This document shows, one piece after another, positions 15,335 to 24,836 of a stretch of 64,000 bases of DNA; position 1 is the first letter of the stretch, and every line of letters starts with the position of its first letter. The notes beneath the pieces are model-generated. The model saw only the letters and a list, made by a program, of their open reading frames with translations. It did no database searches and was not told the origin of the DNA. This stretch comes from Parabacteroides faecis (lineage in GTDB: Bacteria > Bacteroidota > Bacteroidia > Bacteroidales > Tannerellaceae): contig NZ_BMPB01000002.1 of the NCBI RefSeq assembly GCF_014647375.1, positions 124,001-188,000 of the forward strand. Direction: 5' to 3'. The position numbers and the translations under genes were made by a program.

Positions 15335-16969
15335 CTATTGACGGTATTTGCAACAAGCCGGGAGCTTGTTGTAGATGCTGTCGTCTGCTTTGTATTTATC
15401 GTTGTCATGTCCGGCTTCGGCTATTGCTTTGGCAATGGCATCGACGGAAGTTTGTGCCGGATTGAACTGTAAATGGACCATTTGGTTTTCTTTCTCCCAA
15501 GAGGCGGAGGTGACTCCTTTGACACTTTTGGCTGCTTCTTCGATCCGTTGTTTACACATATCGCAGGCTCCTTTTACTCCAAACATAGCATGTTTGCTTG
15601 GGGTTGTGCTTTGAGCTGCTGTTTCTCCGTGCATATGATGTCCTGCATGTCCCGTCATCGGATGGGCTGCATTCCCGTCATTGTTCATCATCGAAGTTTT
15701 TCCTTCCAGCTGTGCACTGGCATCGATAGAGAAAACGCCGTTTGTCACGATCTCTTCTCCGTCCGCAAGTCCTTTCAGTATCACATAGGCATTGCCTAAT
15801 GACGGGCCTAATTCTACTTCCCGCATCAGGAATGTCGGAGTAGTGGTGTCCGGTTGTTTCACATAAACGATAGATCGTTTGCCGGTCCAGAGAACGGCTG
15901 TCTGGGGAACGACGATCTGATCCTTATATCCTTTCAAAGGGGCATCTACAATAGCTGTCGCATACATTTCCGGCTTTAATTCCATACCAGGGTTTGCAAC
16001 TTCGACACGTACACGGGAGGTACGGCTGGTCGGGTTGACGATCGGATCGATAAAAGCGATACGTCCTTTGAATGCTTTGCCGGGAAATGCCTGCATGGTG
16101 AATGTGACCGGATCGCCTTTGCTGAGGAACGGCAGGTCGGTTTCGTAAGCATCGAACATTGCCCATACTTTTGACAAGTTGGCTACATCGAATAAAACGG
16201 CTCCCTGCGATACGTAATCTCCCTGGCTGACACGTTTCGACATCACGATACCGCTTGTGTTCGATTTGATCTCTACGGTGGGAGAGATTGTTCCCGATTG
16301 TTCGATAGCAGTAATCTGCGCATCTGTCATTTTCCAGAGTCGTAGTTTCTCACGGGCTGCTTTGATCAGCGCAGGTTGCTGCATTTTCAGGGCTTCTATC
16401 AGTTCCTGCTGTGCCGTGAACAATTCCGGTGAGTATAAGGTTGCAAGAGTTTGTCCGGCGCGGACTGTTTCTCCGGTAAAGTCGACAGCAAGACTTTCAA
16501 TACGGCCTCCTACGTGGGCAGTTTGTGATTGCAGGCTTCGCTCGTCCGGAGCGATTTTACCATATAAGCGGACTTCCTTCACCGGGTTTTCCTTACTGAC
16601 GCGGGAGGTCTGTACATTCGCCAGAGCAATTGCTTCTTCCGACAATTGGATTGCTGAAGGATCTACGTTCTCGTGGTTATTGCCGCTTTTACGTAAGGGA
16701 ATCAGGTCCATACCGCATATCGGGCATTTACCGGGTTTGTCCTGTTTGATCTGTGGGTGCATAGAGCAAGTCCAGACCCCGTTTTCATCCTGTTGCAGGT
16801 CATGGCTGTGTGTATGTCCTTCGATGCTGTCATGACTATGCTGTTCGTCGTTTGCCGGTGACGGGGTGGAAGACGGACTGAAGAACAACCAGCCGAGGAA
16901 TAAACCTGCCAATGCAAATAATGTATATCGTATTTCTTTGGTCTTAAACCATTCTTTTATCTTTTTCAT
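15335..16969 (-). CDS. cusB: Copper/silver RND efflux adaptor (CusB type) with extra metal domains
   Basis: A 544-residue periplasmic adaptor of a Cus/Czc exporter. One N-terminal membrane segment (about 14-31) anchors it. A His-rich linker ('HSHDSIEGHTHSHD', 44-57) leads to a heavy-metal-binding domain with Cys68, His71, Cys82 and Cys85 ('CSMHP..CPICGMDL'). The HlyD/CusB body (about 110-430) holds the barrel-sandwich and alpha-hairpin. A C-terminal HMA-type domain (about 460-530) carries CDMC at 469-472, and a CC pair lies near the end (539-540). Few adaptors carry metal sites at both ends. It is the last gene of the operon cusA-cusC-cusB, 4 bp after cusC. Confidence 0.92.
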   Translation of the reverse strand: MKKIKEWFKTKEIRYTLFALAGLFLGWLFFSPSSTPSPANDEQHSHDSIEGHTHSHDLQQDENGVWTCSMHPQIKQDKPGKCPICGMDLIPLRKSGNNHENVDPSAIQLSEEAIALANVQTSRVSKENPVKEVRLYGKIAPDERSLQSQTAHVGGRIESLAVDFTGETVRAGQTLATLYSPELFTAQQELIEALKMQQPALIKAAREKLRLWKMTDAQITAIEQSGTISPTVEIKSNTSGIVMSKRVSQGDYVSQGAVLFDVANLSKVWAMFDAYETDLPFLSKGDPVTFTMQAFPGKAFKGRIAFIDPIVNPTSRTSRVRVEVANPGMELKPEMYATAIVDAPLKGYKDQIVVPQTAVLWTGKRSIVYVKQPDTTTPTFLMREVELGPSLGNAYVILKGLADGEEIVTNGVFSIDASAQLEGKTSMMNNDGNAAHPMTGHAGHHMHGETAAQSTTPSKHAMFGVKGACDMCKQRIEEAAKSVKGVTSASWEKENQMVHLQFNPAQTSVDAIAKAIAEAGHDNDKYKADDSIYNKLPACCKYRQ

Positions 16970-16973
16970 GTCT

Positions 16974-18440
16974 TTATTCGTTTATTGAAGTTGCTACTAA
17001 TTTTTCCAATCCAGCTACCATCGTGTTGTATTCGGCAATGGCTTCACTTTTCTTGAGTCCGTAATCCAATAGCTGGCGCTCTACCTGTATCACGTCAGTC
17101 AGGCTTGTCGTGCCGGCAGAAAATTCCCGTACGATCAGTTGCCAGGTGGAGAGCGACAGTTCCTGTTGTTTCTTATAAAGGGCTATTTTACGTGCGGCAT
17201 CGGCCAGTTGTTGCTTGACTGTCTGGTATTCGGATTGCAGTTCGTTCAACGTGTTTTCATATTTCAGTTCGCTTGCCCGGCGGTAATGCTGGCTCTCTTT
17301 CTGTTGTGCCTGATATTTTTTACGGAAAATAGGGATGCTGATCTTGAACATCGGCATAAACATATCCATCCCGTTCATATCGTCCATGACCATCTTATTG
17401 TTTGATTTCCCGACAAGCGAATATTGCAGGCCGATACCGAACATCGGATAACTCATCTTTTTATCCATAACGGCTTTGGCACGATAAGCATTCGCTTCCG
17501 CTTCAAGCATGGAAAGCATAGGATTGGCAGTAATGATACTGTCGGTCATTGCCTGGTCATCGATTAGGAAATGCAGTTGTTCCAGTGAATCGGGAACGGC
17601 TATCCGCATATCTTGTTTACGGTTCAACAAGGCATTGAAACGTGCTTCGGCTGCTATTCTGTTAGAAGCGAGGATTTCCAGATTATTCTGAAGTTCTGCT
17701 TTTTCTATCTGTATGCGCAATACATCCGACATGCTACCGGAGGAATTACTTGCTCCCATCGAACCGGCTCCCATACTTTGCATGGAAGAGTTTCCTGCCG
17801 GTATTCCCTGTGTTGCTGTTTGGGAAGAGTTACCCATTCCTCCCATATTGTCCATACTGTTTCCTGTAGCAACGGGAGGTGCTGCGACAACGGTGGCAAC
17901 GGGTGCAGCTGTCGGGGTTGGAGCATTGGCGGAAGGAGCCGAGTAGCGGTTGAGTGCCAGCTTTTCCAGTTGTTCAAGTAACAGAAGATTTGCCTGTGTA
18001 TTCTTGTATTGCTCGTTGAGGTTGCATAACTGATACCACTGGCTTTTCACTTCATAGAATAGATTGTTCTTGGCTTCGCGAAATTGTTCGTAAGCCATGC
18101 GCGACATCTCGGTTGCTTCGTTGCGGGCGGCTTTACGTGTTCCGAACCAGGGAAACATCTGCATAAGCGTAAAGTCGGCAATTTGCTTGCCACTCAAAGT
18201 CTCCATCGGTTTGACGAAAAGACCGATATCAAGTTCTGGATCGGCATATGCTCCGGCTTGCGGAATCTTTTCCAATGATGCTTTATATAAAGCAAAATTG
18301 GAGTTTATCAGCGGATTGTTGCGTGCTGCCGTTTCCAGATACCACGACAGACTGTCCGCCTGTTGTGGGAAAGCAGGAAAAAGGCCGAACAGCAAGGTTA
18401 TTCCTGTTATATATATTTGTATTTTGATTTTATTTCTCAT
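16974..18440 (-). CDS. cusC: Outer-membrane channel of the Cus exporter (TolC family) with a Met-rich insert
   Basis: A 488-residue TolC-family protein with a signal peptide (about 1-26, 'LFPAFPQQ'). Two OEP repeats flank an unusual low-complexity stretch at about 168-238, which is rich in Ala/Pro/Thr, then in Met, Gly and Ser ('SMDNMGGMGNSS', 'MQSMGAGSMG'). Met-rich segments bind Cu(I) and Ag(I) in Cus proteins, so the insert may be a periplasmic metal trap (inference). Its start overlaps the end of cusA by 11 bp and cusB follows after 4 bp. Confidence 0.88.
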   Translation of the reverse strand: MRNKIKIQIYITGITLLFGLFPAFPQQADSLSWYLETAARNNPLINSNFALYKASLEKIPQAGAYADPELDIGLFVKPMETLSGKQIADFTLMQMFPWFGTRKAARNEATEMSRMAYEQFREAKNNLFYEVKSQWYQLCNLNEQYKNTQANLLLLEQLEKLALNRYSAPSANAPTPTAAPVATVVAAPPVATGNSMDNMGGMGNSSQTATQGIPAGNSSMQSMGAGSMGASNSSGSMSDVLRIQIEKAELQNNLEILASNRIAAEARFNALLNRKQDMRIAVPDSLEQLHFLIDDQAMTDSIITANPMLSMLEAEANAYRAKAVMDKKMSYPMFGIGLQYSLVGKSNNKMVMDDMNGMDMFMPMFKISIPIFRKKYQAQQKESQHYRRASELKYENTLNELQSEYQTVKQQLADAARKIALYKKQQELSLSTWQLIVREFSAGTTSLTDVIQVERQLLDYGLKKSEAIAEYNTMVAGLEKLVATSINE

Positions 18441-21400
18441 CGTTTCTATTGTTTTGAAGATTCTGTTTCTTTTGTTCTTTCTTTATAGCGCCTTCACGCC
18501 ACCAACATTGCAGGACGGGGACGACGAACATGGTCATGGACTGGATCAGCATACCACCGAAAGTTGGTATTGCCATCGGAACCATGATATCTGCTCCTTT
18601 TCCTGTAGAAGTCAATACCGGTAACAAGGCGATCAGCGTTGTTGCGGTGGTCATAGCAGCGGGGCGTACGCGTTTGAGACCGGCTGTAACGACTGCTTCA
18701 CGGATCGCTTCTTTTGTGGTGGGATTCTGTTGCAGGAATGTCTGATGGATATAAGTTCCCATCAACACTCCGTCATCTGTCGCCACTCCGAACAGGGCGA
18801 TAAATCCTACCCAGACTGCCACACTCAGATTGATAGTATGCATCTGGAAAAGATCCCTCATATTTTCTCCTCCGACGGAAAAGTTCATGAACCAATCTTG
18901 TCCGTACAGCCAAAGTAGGATAAAACCACCCGCAAAGGCAACGAATACACCGGAGAAATGGATCAGGGAAGCCGTTACTGTCTTGAACTGGAAATACAGG
19001 ACAAGCAGGACGATAAGCAGTGCCAGGGGAACAACGATTGCCAGCCGTTGAGTGGCGCGTTCCTGCTGTTCGTAGTTACCGGCAAACTTATAGGATACAC
19101 CTTTCGCCAGGGTCAGTTCTCCGTCTTTTATCTTTTGATCCAGTATGCGTGTCGCTTCTTTTACAACATCCACTTCCGCCTTGCCGGATGGCTTATCGAA
19201 TATCACATAACCGACCAGGAAGGTGTTTTCGCTTTGGATCATCTGTGCTCCCCGGGTGTAATCGATATCGGCCAGTTCCTTCAAGGGAATCTGTGCACCG
19301 GTTGCCGTAGGAACCAACAACATGGATAAAGCTTCCGGGTTATCCCGAAGTTCGCGTGCATAGCGGAGACGGACGGGGAAGCGTTCCCTGCCTTCTACTG
19401 TTGTCGTTAGAACCATACCGCCGACGGCTGCACCTAATATTTCCTGCAGGTCTTCTACATTCACTCCATAACGGGCCATATTATCTCTGTTCAGTTTGAT
19501 CTCCAGATATGGAGCGCCGACCGCCCTGTCATAAAAGACGGAAGAAGGGATTACGGAAGGTACCTCTTTCAATGCCTGCTCGATGGCTTTTCCGCTTTGT
19601 TCGATCGTTTCCAGGTCCGGTCCGTATATCTTTAATCCCATAGGTGCACGCATTCCGGTCGAAAGCATCACGAGACGGGCTTCTATCGGCTGTAGTTTGG
19701 GAGCAGAGGTCAGGCCCGGCAAATGAGTGACATTCACGATCTGTTGCCAGATATCGTTTGTGTTTTTAATCTCCGGACGCCACTGGCGGAAGTAATCCCC
19801 TTTCCGGTCAGGAATCAGGCTATCTTTTGGAATCAGCCGGAAACCATCGGCCGGATTGTAGGTACTGCCGTCTTTTAAAAGATATTCTCCCTGTCTGTTC
19901 ACCTTGAACCGTTCCCGTCCGCCGTCTTCATTCAATATATATTCCGGACGGTAATTGATCGTATTCTCAAACATCTGTGCCGGTGCCGGGTCGAGAGCCG
20001 AGTTCACACGTCCCCATTTCCCGATCGCGGTCTCTACTTCCGGAATGGCTGCTAGGCGTTTATCCAGTGCTTCAATATAATCCAGGTTTTGGGCAACTCC
20101 GGTATGAGGCATACTGGTAGGCATCAGCAGGAAAGATCCTTCATTCAGGCTGGGCATAAATTCTTCACCGATACCGGGAAATTCAGCCGAAGCCTTTTCC
20201 CAGAAAGCTGTTTGCCGGAAGTCTTTCCATCCCAGTGTCTCGAATCCGGAAGCGACCAGCCCGAATGTTCGGTTGAATCCCATCCAGATCATGAAGCCGA
20301 ATACGATCGTTGCAGCCGGAACGATCATGAACTGCCAGCGATGGTTAAGGCACCATCTCAATATCCGTTCGTAATAGATAACCAGTATCCAGAGAAGGGA
20401 CAGAATGATGATGATACACGCCGCAACAAATAAGATATTGGCGGATAGCCCGGCTTGCGGTCCCATCGGCAGCCATTCTTCCGACAAATAGTAAACGGCA
20501 ACCAGTAATGTAATACCAATATTGATGTAAGTAGCCATCTTCGGATTTTTCCAGTAGGATGCAAACAGGTTGTTTAGTCCTACGGCCGTTAGTCCGAGTG
20601 CCGGAACACTTCCGTAAATGATCATCAGCACAGTGCCTGTTGCTACCAACAGATAATTGGTGATTTTGCGTATTATTTTCGAATTTATTCGGACAGAGAA
20701 TAACAAATAAGAAAGAGTAGGCAATAAGATCAACCCCAGGATAAAGGAAGAAGCTAATGCATACGTCTTCGTGTAGGCGAGGGGAGAGAACATTTTCCCT
20801 TCCTGTGCCTCCATGGCAAAAACGGGCAGGAAGCTGACAATCGTTGTAATCATTGCCGTAGTGATGGCTCCCGATACTTCGCTTACCGCTTTGTAAATAA
20901 GGTTTACGAACGCTTTACCACTTCGAATGCCTTTGTTCTCGGGCATCTCCATATACCGTATAATACTCTCTACGAAAACGACACCGACATCCACCATAAC
21001 ACCGATCGCAATAGCGATGCCGGACAATGCGACAATATTCGCCTCTATCCCGGTATATTTCATAATAATGAATGTTGCCAGTACAGCTATCGGCAACATG
21101 CTTGCAATAATGACCGAAGCACGCAGATTCAGCACCAGTACGATAATCACGATGATACAGATCAGTATTTCATGGGAGAGTGAAGTTTCGAGTGTCCCGA
21201 TTGTCTCTTTTATCAGTCCGGTGCGATCATAGAACGGCACGACACTGACCTTTGAGACTGTCCCGTCTTCCAATGTTTTCTGCGGAAGTCCGGCTTCTAT
21301 TTCTTTGATTTTTGTTTTTACATTGTCGATCACTTCCAGCGGATTGGCTCCGTAACGGGCGATGACGACACCACCGACAGCTTCTATTCCTTCCTTGTCC

Positions 21401-22281
21401 AATCCTCCCCGCCGTGTCCCCGGGCCGATATTTACGAAAGCAACATCCGATATACGTACCGGGACACCGTCGCGAACAGTGATAACGGCTTTCTCCAGAT
21501 CGGATACATCTTTAATATATCCTAATCCCCGGATCAGGTATTCTACTTTATTGATCTCCATTGTTTCCGCACCGATATCAAGATTGCTCTTTTTTACGGC
21601 ATTCATAATATCCATGACCGATATATTGAATGCCCGCATGGCATCCGGATTGAGCTCGATCTGATATTCTTTTACGAAGCCTCCGGCAGAAGCAACTTCC
21701 GATACACCTTCGGCTGCCGAAAGACTATATTTAACATAGAAGTCCTGGATCGTACGCAGTTCTTCGGCATTCCATCCTCCGGTAGGTTTGCCTGTTTCCG
21801 GATTCCTGCCCTCCAGTGTGTACCAATATATTTGCCCTAAAGCCGTTGCATCAGGTCCCAGAGCTGGTTGTACGCCTTCCGGCAATGTTCCGGGTGGCAA
21901 CGAATTTAATTTTTCCAGGATACGTGAACGGCTCCAGTAAAATTCGATATCATCATCGAAAATAATATAAATGAATGACATACCGAACATGGAGGAACTC
22001 CGGATACTTTTCACACCCGGAATGCCCAGTAACGAGGTTGTCAGCGGATAAGTGATCTGGTCCTGTATGTCTTTAGGTGACCGTCCCATCCATTCGGTAG
22101 CGACAATTTGTTGGTTGTCACCGATATCCGGGATCGCATCCACCGGGATGGGATTACGTGGGATAATGCCCCCGTGCCAGTTGAAAGGAGAGGTCGATAT
22201 TCCCCACACAACAACCAGTATTAATAATAGCATGGTTACTACCCTGTTCTCAAGGAAATAACGGATTATTTTATTTAGCAT
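18430..22281 (-). CDS. cusA: Heavy-metal RND efflux pump (CusA/CzcA family), enlarged
   Basis: A 1283-residue inner-membrane proton antiporter that drives Cu(I)/Ag(I) or similar ions out through CusC. Typical signs are 'RSSSMFGMSFIYIIF', the helix-4 stretch 'SGIAIAIGVMVDVGVVFVE' with its proton-relay Asp, and 'MSTGMRAPMGLKIYG'-like periplasmic motifs. It is about 230 residues longer than E. coli CusA. One extra block (about 540-650) carries additional membrane helices between the two halves. A second is a periplasmic insert around 'NYRPEYILNEDGG' and 'WRPEIKNTNDIW'. Enlarged forms like this are known in Bacteroidetes. It is the first large gene of the operon, 188 bp after the small Cys-rich gene. 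Confidence 0.93.
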   Translation of the reverse strand: MLNKIIRYFLENRVVTMLLLILVVVWGISTSPFNWHGGIIPRNPIPVDAIPDIGDNQQIVATEWMGRSPKDIQDQITYPLTTSLLGIPGVKSIRSSSMFGMSFIYIIFDDDIEFYWSRSRILEKLNSLPPGTLPEGVQPALGPDATALGQIYWYTLEGRNPETGKPTGGWNAEELRTIQDFYVKYSLSAAEGVSEVASAGGFVKEYQIELNPDAMRAFNISVMDIMNAVKKSNLDIGAETMEINKVEYLIRGLGYIKDVSDLEKAVITVRDGVPVRISDVAFVNIGPGTRRGGLDKEGIEAVGGVVIARYGANPLEVIDNVKTKIKEIEAGLPQKTLEDGTVSKVSVVPFYDRTGLIKETIGTLETSLSHEILICIIVIIVLVLNLRASVIIASMLPIAVLATFIIMKYTGIEANIVALSGIAIAIGVMVDVGVVFVESIIRYMEMPENKGIRSGKAFVNLIYKAVSEVSGAITTAMITTIVSFLPVFAMEAQEGKMFSPLAYTKTYALASSFILGLILLPTLSYLLFSVRINSKIIRKITNYLLVATGTVLMIIYGSVPALGLTAVGLNNLFASYWKNPKMATYINIGITLLVAVYYLSEEWLPMGPQAGLSANILFVAACIIIILSLLWILVIYYERILRWCLNHRWQFMIVPAATIVFGFMIWMGFNRTFGLVASGFETLGWKDFRQTAFWEKASAEFPGIGEEFMPSLNEGSFLLMPTSMPHTGVAQNLDYIEALDKRLAAIPEVETAIGKWGRVNSALDPAPAQMFENTINYRPEYILNEDGGRERFKVNRQGEYLLKDGSTYNPADGFRLIPKDSLIPDRKGDYFRQWRPEIKNTNDIWQQIVNVTHLPGLTSAPKLQPIEARLVMLSTGMRAPMGLKIYGPDLETIEQSGKAIEQALKEVPSVIPSSVFYDRAVGAPYLEIKLNRDNMARYGVNVEDLQEILGAAVGGMVLTTTVEGRERFPVRLRYARELRDNPEALSMLLVPTATGAQIPLKELADIDYTRGAQMIQSENTFLVGYVIFDKPSGKAEVDVVKEATRILDQKIKDGELTLAKGVSYKFAGNYEQQERATQRLAIVVPLALLIVLLVLYFQFKTVTASLIHFSGVFVAFAGGFILLWLYGQDWFMNFSVGGENMRDLFQMHTINLSVAVWVGFIALFGVATDDGVLMGTYIHQTFLQQNPTTKEAIREAVVTAGLKRVRPAAMTTATTLIALLPVLTSTGKGADIMVPMAIPTFGGMLIQSMTMFVVPVLQCWWREGAIKKEQKKQNLQNNRNDEK

Positions 22282-22469
22282 AGAGTACTGTTTTTATTCT
22301 GATGGATTAATTGATGCATACAATCTGAGTCTACAGCAGACTTTGTTTTACAAAGAATGGCTGTACACCTTCTATTTTCTCTTGTGTTACACAAAAGGAA
22401 CAGATTATAATAATTTTTTGTTTATGGATTCTAAACAAAAGATATGGTTGGCCCTAAAGCCAATATCAA

Positions 22470-22859
22470 CTAAATCAGAAAAGAACAGTTAAGAATGCAT
22501 CGTTCTGTACCGCTGCATTCGTCAGGTGGGGTATTATAATAAGGATTAGGTATGCCTGATTCACTTGCTTCGGAGAGAATCTGCAAAGCATTCATATTAA
22601 AAAGCAAGGACAGGGCGACCGGTGTATAGTCGATAGCCGGTACCTGATGGATATCCTGATCGACCGTCATTTTAACCAGTTGTGTCTCCGTAGAGCAGCA
22701 ATGGCCTGCTTGTTTCTTTTCCTTGCATGAAGGACAGGTATCGTTTTGCCATAACTCAACTTCCACTATCTTACCCATGCAATGATGGATATTCAGGATA
22801 ATTCCGCAGGAAACCCCGATATAGAGGATGGTTAATATGACTAGAAGATACTTTTTCAT
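22470..22859 (-). CDS. Small secreted Cys-rich protein (HYC_CC_PP family)
   Basis: A 129-residue protein with an N-terminal membrane or signal segment (about 3-24), the motif 'HHCMGK' (25-30), CPSC at 42-45 and HCC at 53-55, and a 'YNTPPDE' end. This fits the HYC_CC_PP family, which is found next to metal exporters in Bacteroidetes. It probably binds copper or a similar metal in the periplasm (inference). It lies upstream of cusA on the same strand. A perfect -7 box lies only about 6 bp before its ATG, so the message may be leaderless. Confidence 0.8.
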   Translation of the reverse strand: MKKYLLVILTILYIGVSCGIILNIHHCMGKIVEVELWQNDTCPSCKEKKQAGHCCSTETQLVKMTVDQDIHQVPAIDYTPVALSLLFNMNALQILSEASESGIPNPYYNTPPDECSGTERCILNCSFLI

Positions 22860-22864
22860 ATTTG

Positions 22865-22872
22865 CAAAGATA
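22865..22872 (-). promoter_or_regulatory. Promoter -7 box of the cus region
   Basis: Minus-strand TATCTTTG fits TAnnTTTG exactly. It ends 6 bp before the ATG of the Cys-rich gene, so transcription would begin at or next to the start codon. Confidence 0.55.
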
Positions 22873-23144
22873 GGTTTATTTCTCCGGATATAATTATAAA
22901 ATGTATGGAGCGCTTATTAAAGAATGTTTCATCTTGTTTTCGATAACATTTTCTTTCAATAAAAGGGAAAGTTTAGCATAAAATGTAAGGGCTTGTTTTT
23001 TAACTTGCTACAGCTTGCTTTTTAGCGTTTTTTTATGCTATGAAAAGAAAAATAGTATATGAGCTGTCGTTACTTTATTGTATCTTCACCGCGTGAACTA
23101 AAAGTATATTTTGTACATTCAAAATAGTAAGTAGCAGAAGTTTT

Positions 23145-23744
23145 ATGATAATAGCTTATTTGAGAGTAACTATTGACAAGCAACATCTTGAAACACAAAA
23201 AGATGAAATTACTCGTTATGCGTCAGCAAATGGTTTGGAAATCAGTAAATGGATAACTGATATAGTAGATGGAAAGAGGAAAGAAGGTGAACCTACCTTA
23301 TCCCGGTTAATAGACAGAATGAAAAAGGGGGACAAGGTGATTATCACGGATATTGCCCGGTTTGGTCGTACCCTTTCAGAAGTGATGACACTTTTGGGGA
23401 AATGTATGGCCCGGGGTATTCATGTATATAGTATCAACGACCGGTATCTGCTGGACAACAGCCTGAATACAGAAGTTGTCTCGGATACCTGTAACCTGGT
23501 TTCGGATATCGAGCATCACCTGATGTCTGTCCGAACGAAAGAGGCTTTGAATCACAAGAAAGATAAGGAGGGACTGCAACTGGGACGGCCGAAAGGGACC
23601 GATGCGAAGCAGTCTTTGCTGGATGCCAACAAAGAAGAAGTGATGAATATGCTTGAGAGGGGAGATACTGTTGTCATGATCTGCAAGCATTTCAACGTAT
23701 CCAGAAATACCTATTATCAGTTTAAAAGGAATTACGGACTCTAA
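23145..23744 (+). CDS. mpi: Mpi-family serine-type DNA invertase/recombinase
   Basis: A 199-residue small serine recombinase close to the Bacteroides master invertase Mpi, which flips promoters of surface-polysaccharide and other genes. The resolvase domain (about 1-140) includes 'YLRVTIDKQHLETQ', 'DIARFGRTLSE' with the two active-site Arg, and a dimer helix. The C-terminal helix-turn-helix (about 155-199, 'MICKHFNVSRNTYYQFKRNYG') binds the inverted repeats. The usual nucleophile Ser of 'RVS' is Thr9 here (codon ACT), so activity is doubtful unless Thr can substitute. No invertible promoter was found beside it; Mpi is known to act on distant sites. It ends tail to tail with corA, overlapping by 4 bp. 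Confidence 0.85.
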   Translation: MIIAYLRVTIDKQHLETQKDEITRYASANGLEISKWITDIVDGKRKEGEPTLSRLIDRMKKGDKVIITDIARFGRTLSEVMTLLGKCMARGIHVYSINDRYLLDNSLNTEVVSDTCNLVSDIEHHLMSVRTKEALNHKKDKEGLQLGRPKGTDAKQSLLDANKEEVMNMLERGDTVVMICKHFNVSRNTYYQFKRNYGL

Positions 23745-24823
23745 AACCAATCTTTCTTTCTCATATATATCCAGGTCAGTATACCGGTAAGGAACATCAC
23801 TCCCCAGGCAATACCATAGCCGTATTCCCAGTCCAGCTCGGGCATAAGTTTGAAGTTCATTCCCCATACGCCTACCAGGAATGTCAATGGAATGAACAGG
23901 GTAGATACGACTGTCAGCCGTTTCATGATCGCGTTCATGCGCAGATCATTGTTGGAGATATAAAGATCCACCAAAGAAGATATGATTTCCCGGCAACTTT
24001 CGGTTGTCTGTATAACGAATTGCAACTGGTCTGACAAATCTGTGTAGACCGGAAGCATGTCGGGACTGATTATCCCGTTTTCGGTACGCAGTAATTTGGG
24101 AAATTGTTCTTTCAGGGGTTGGCTGTTTTTACGGATAAGCATATATTCGTGACGGCGTTGCTGGATCATCGAACCCATATTCCCTTGGTCGCTTTTGATA
24201 TCGAGCAATGTTTCCTCTATATCTTCCAACATTTCCTCCACCTTCGAAGCCGTCTCGACCAGGTTGGCGATGATCGTATTCAGCAGGAAAGCAAGTAAGA
24301 GTCCGCTACCTTTTTTCCGCAGGCTCAACATATCTGATTCCAGTGCTTTCATTGTGTTGGCGAAGACTGGGTTGTTGCTTTCCGTAAAAGTAATAACGAC
24401 ATTACCGGTGACCAGGATACTGATGTGTTCGGAGTGTATCTCCATATTGGCATCATAATAACTGGAATTCAGGATAATAAGCATGTGATTCGCATACTCT
24501 TCAATCTTTACCACATGTTGAGGTGTCAGGATATCTTTGGCATCCAGATTATGGAGTCCAAAATCGTTTACGATACGTGTGATCGTTTCCGAATCGGTAA
24601 GTCCGCTTACTTGAAACCAGTTTACTTTGTTTGGGTCGACCAGTTTATTAAACGAAGTAGTTCCTTTTTTTACTTCAGTCGTGTGGATTCCATCTGAATT
24701 GTATTGTGTGAGACGAATGTCGGTTACAGTTTCATGTTCACCGGCATAATAATATTTATCCGACAAATGCCGGTTTGAAATATGTCTGCGCCTATGCAAA
24801 TGTGTTCCCTCTTTTCGTCTCAT
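23741..24823 (-). CDS. corA: CorA-type magnesium/cobalt channel
   Basis: A 360-residue CorA family protein. A large cytoplasmic domain (about 1-295) is followed by two C-terminal membrane helices with the signature GMN at about 321-323 ('VGVWGMNF'), which forms the selectivity loop of the pentamer. The terminal 'YMRKKDWF' is typical. It imports Mg2+ and can pass Co2+. The gene lies 13 bp after mutS2 in the same direction, so the two are probably co-transcribed. The stop overlaps the stop of the convergent recombinase gene, leaving no room for a terminator between them. Confidence 0.95.
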   Translation of the reverse strand: MRRKEGTHLHRRRHISNRHLSDKYYYAGEHETVTDIRLTQYNSDGIHTTEVKKGTTSFNKLVDPNKVNWFQVSGLTDSETITRIVNDFGLHNLDAKDILTPQHVVKIEEYANHMLIILNSSYYDANMEIHSEHISILVTGNVVITFTESNNPVFANTMKALESDMLSLRKKGSGLLLAFLLNTIIANLVETASKVEEMLEDIEETLLDIKSDQGNMGSMIQQRRHEYMLIRKNSQPLKEQFPKLLRTENGIISPDMLPVYTDLSDQLQFVIQTTESCREIISSLVDLYISNNDLRMNAIMKRLTVVSTLFIPLTFLVGVWGMNFKLMPELDWEYGYGIAWGVMFLTGILTWIYMRKKDWF

Positions 24824-24836
24824 AGCTACAATTGTT

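Noticed and set aside
22860-23144. Invertible region next to the recombinase gene
   Set aside because: I found no matching inverted repeats of useful length upstream or downstream of the recombinase gene.
23376-23867. Minus-strand open frame opposite the recombinase
   Set aside because: It overlaps the recombinase and the end of corA and shows no protein-like motif.
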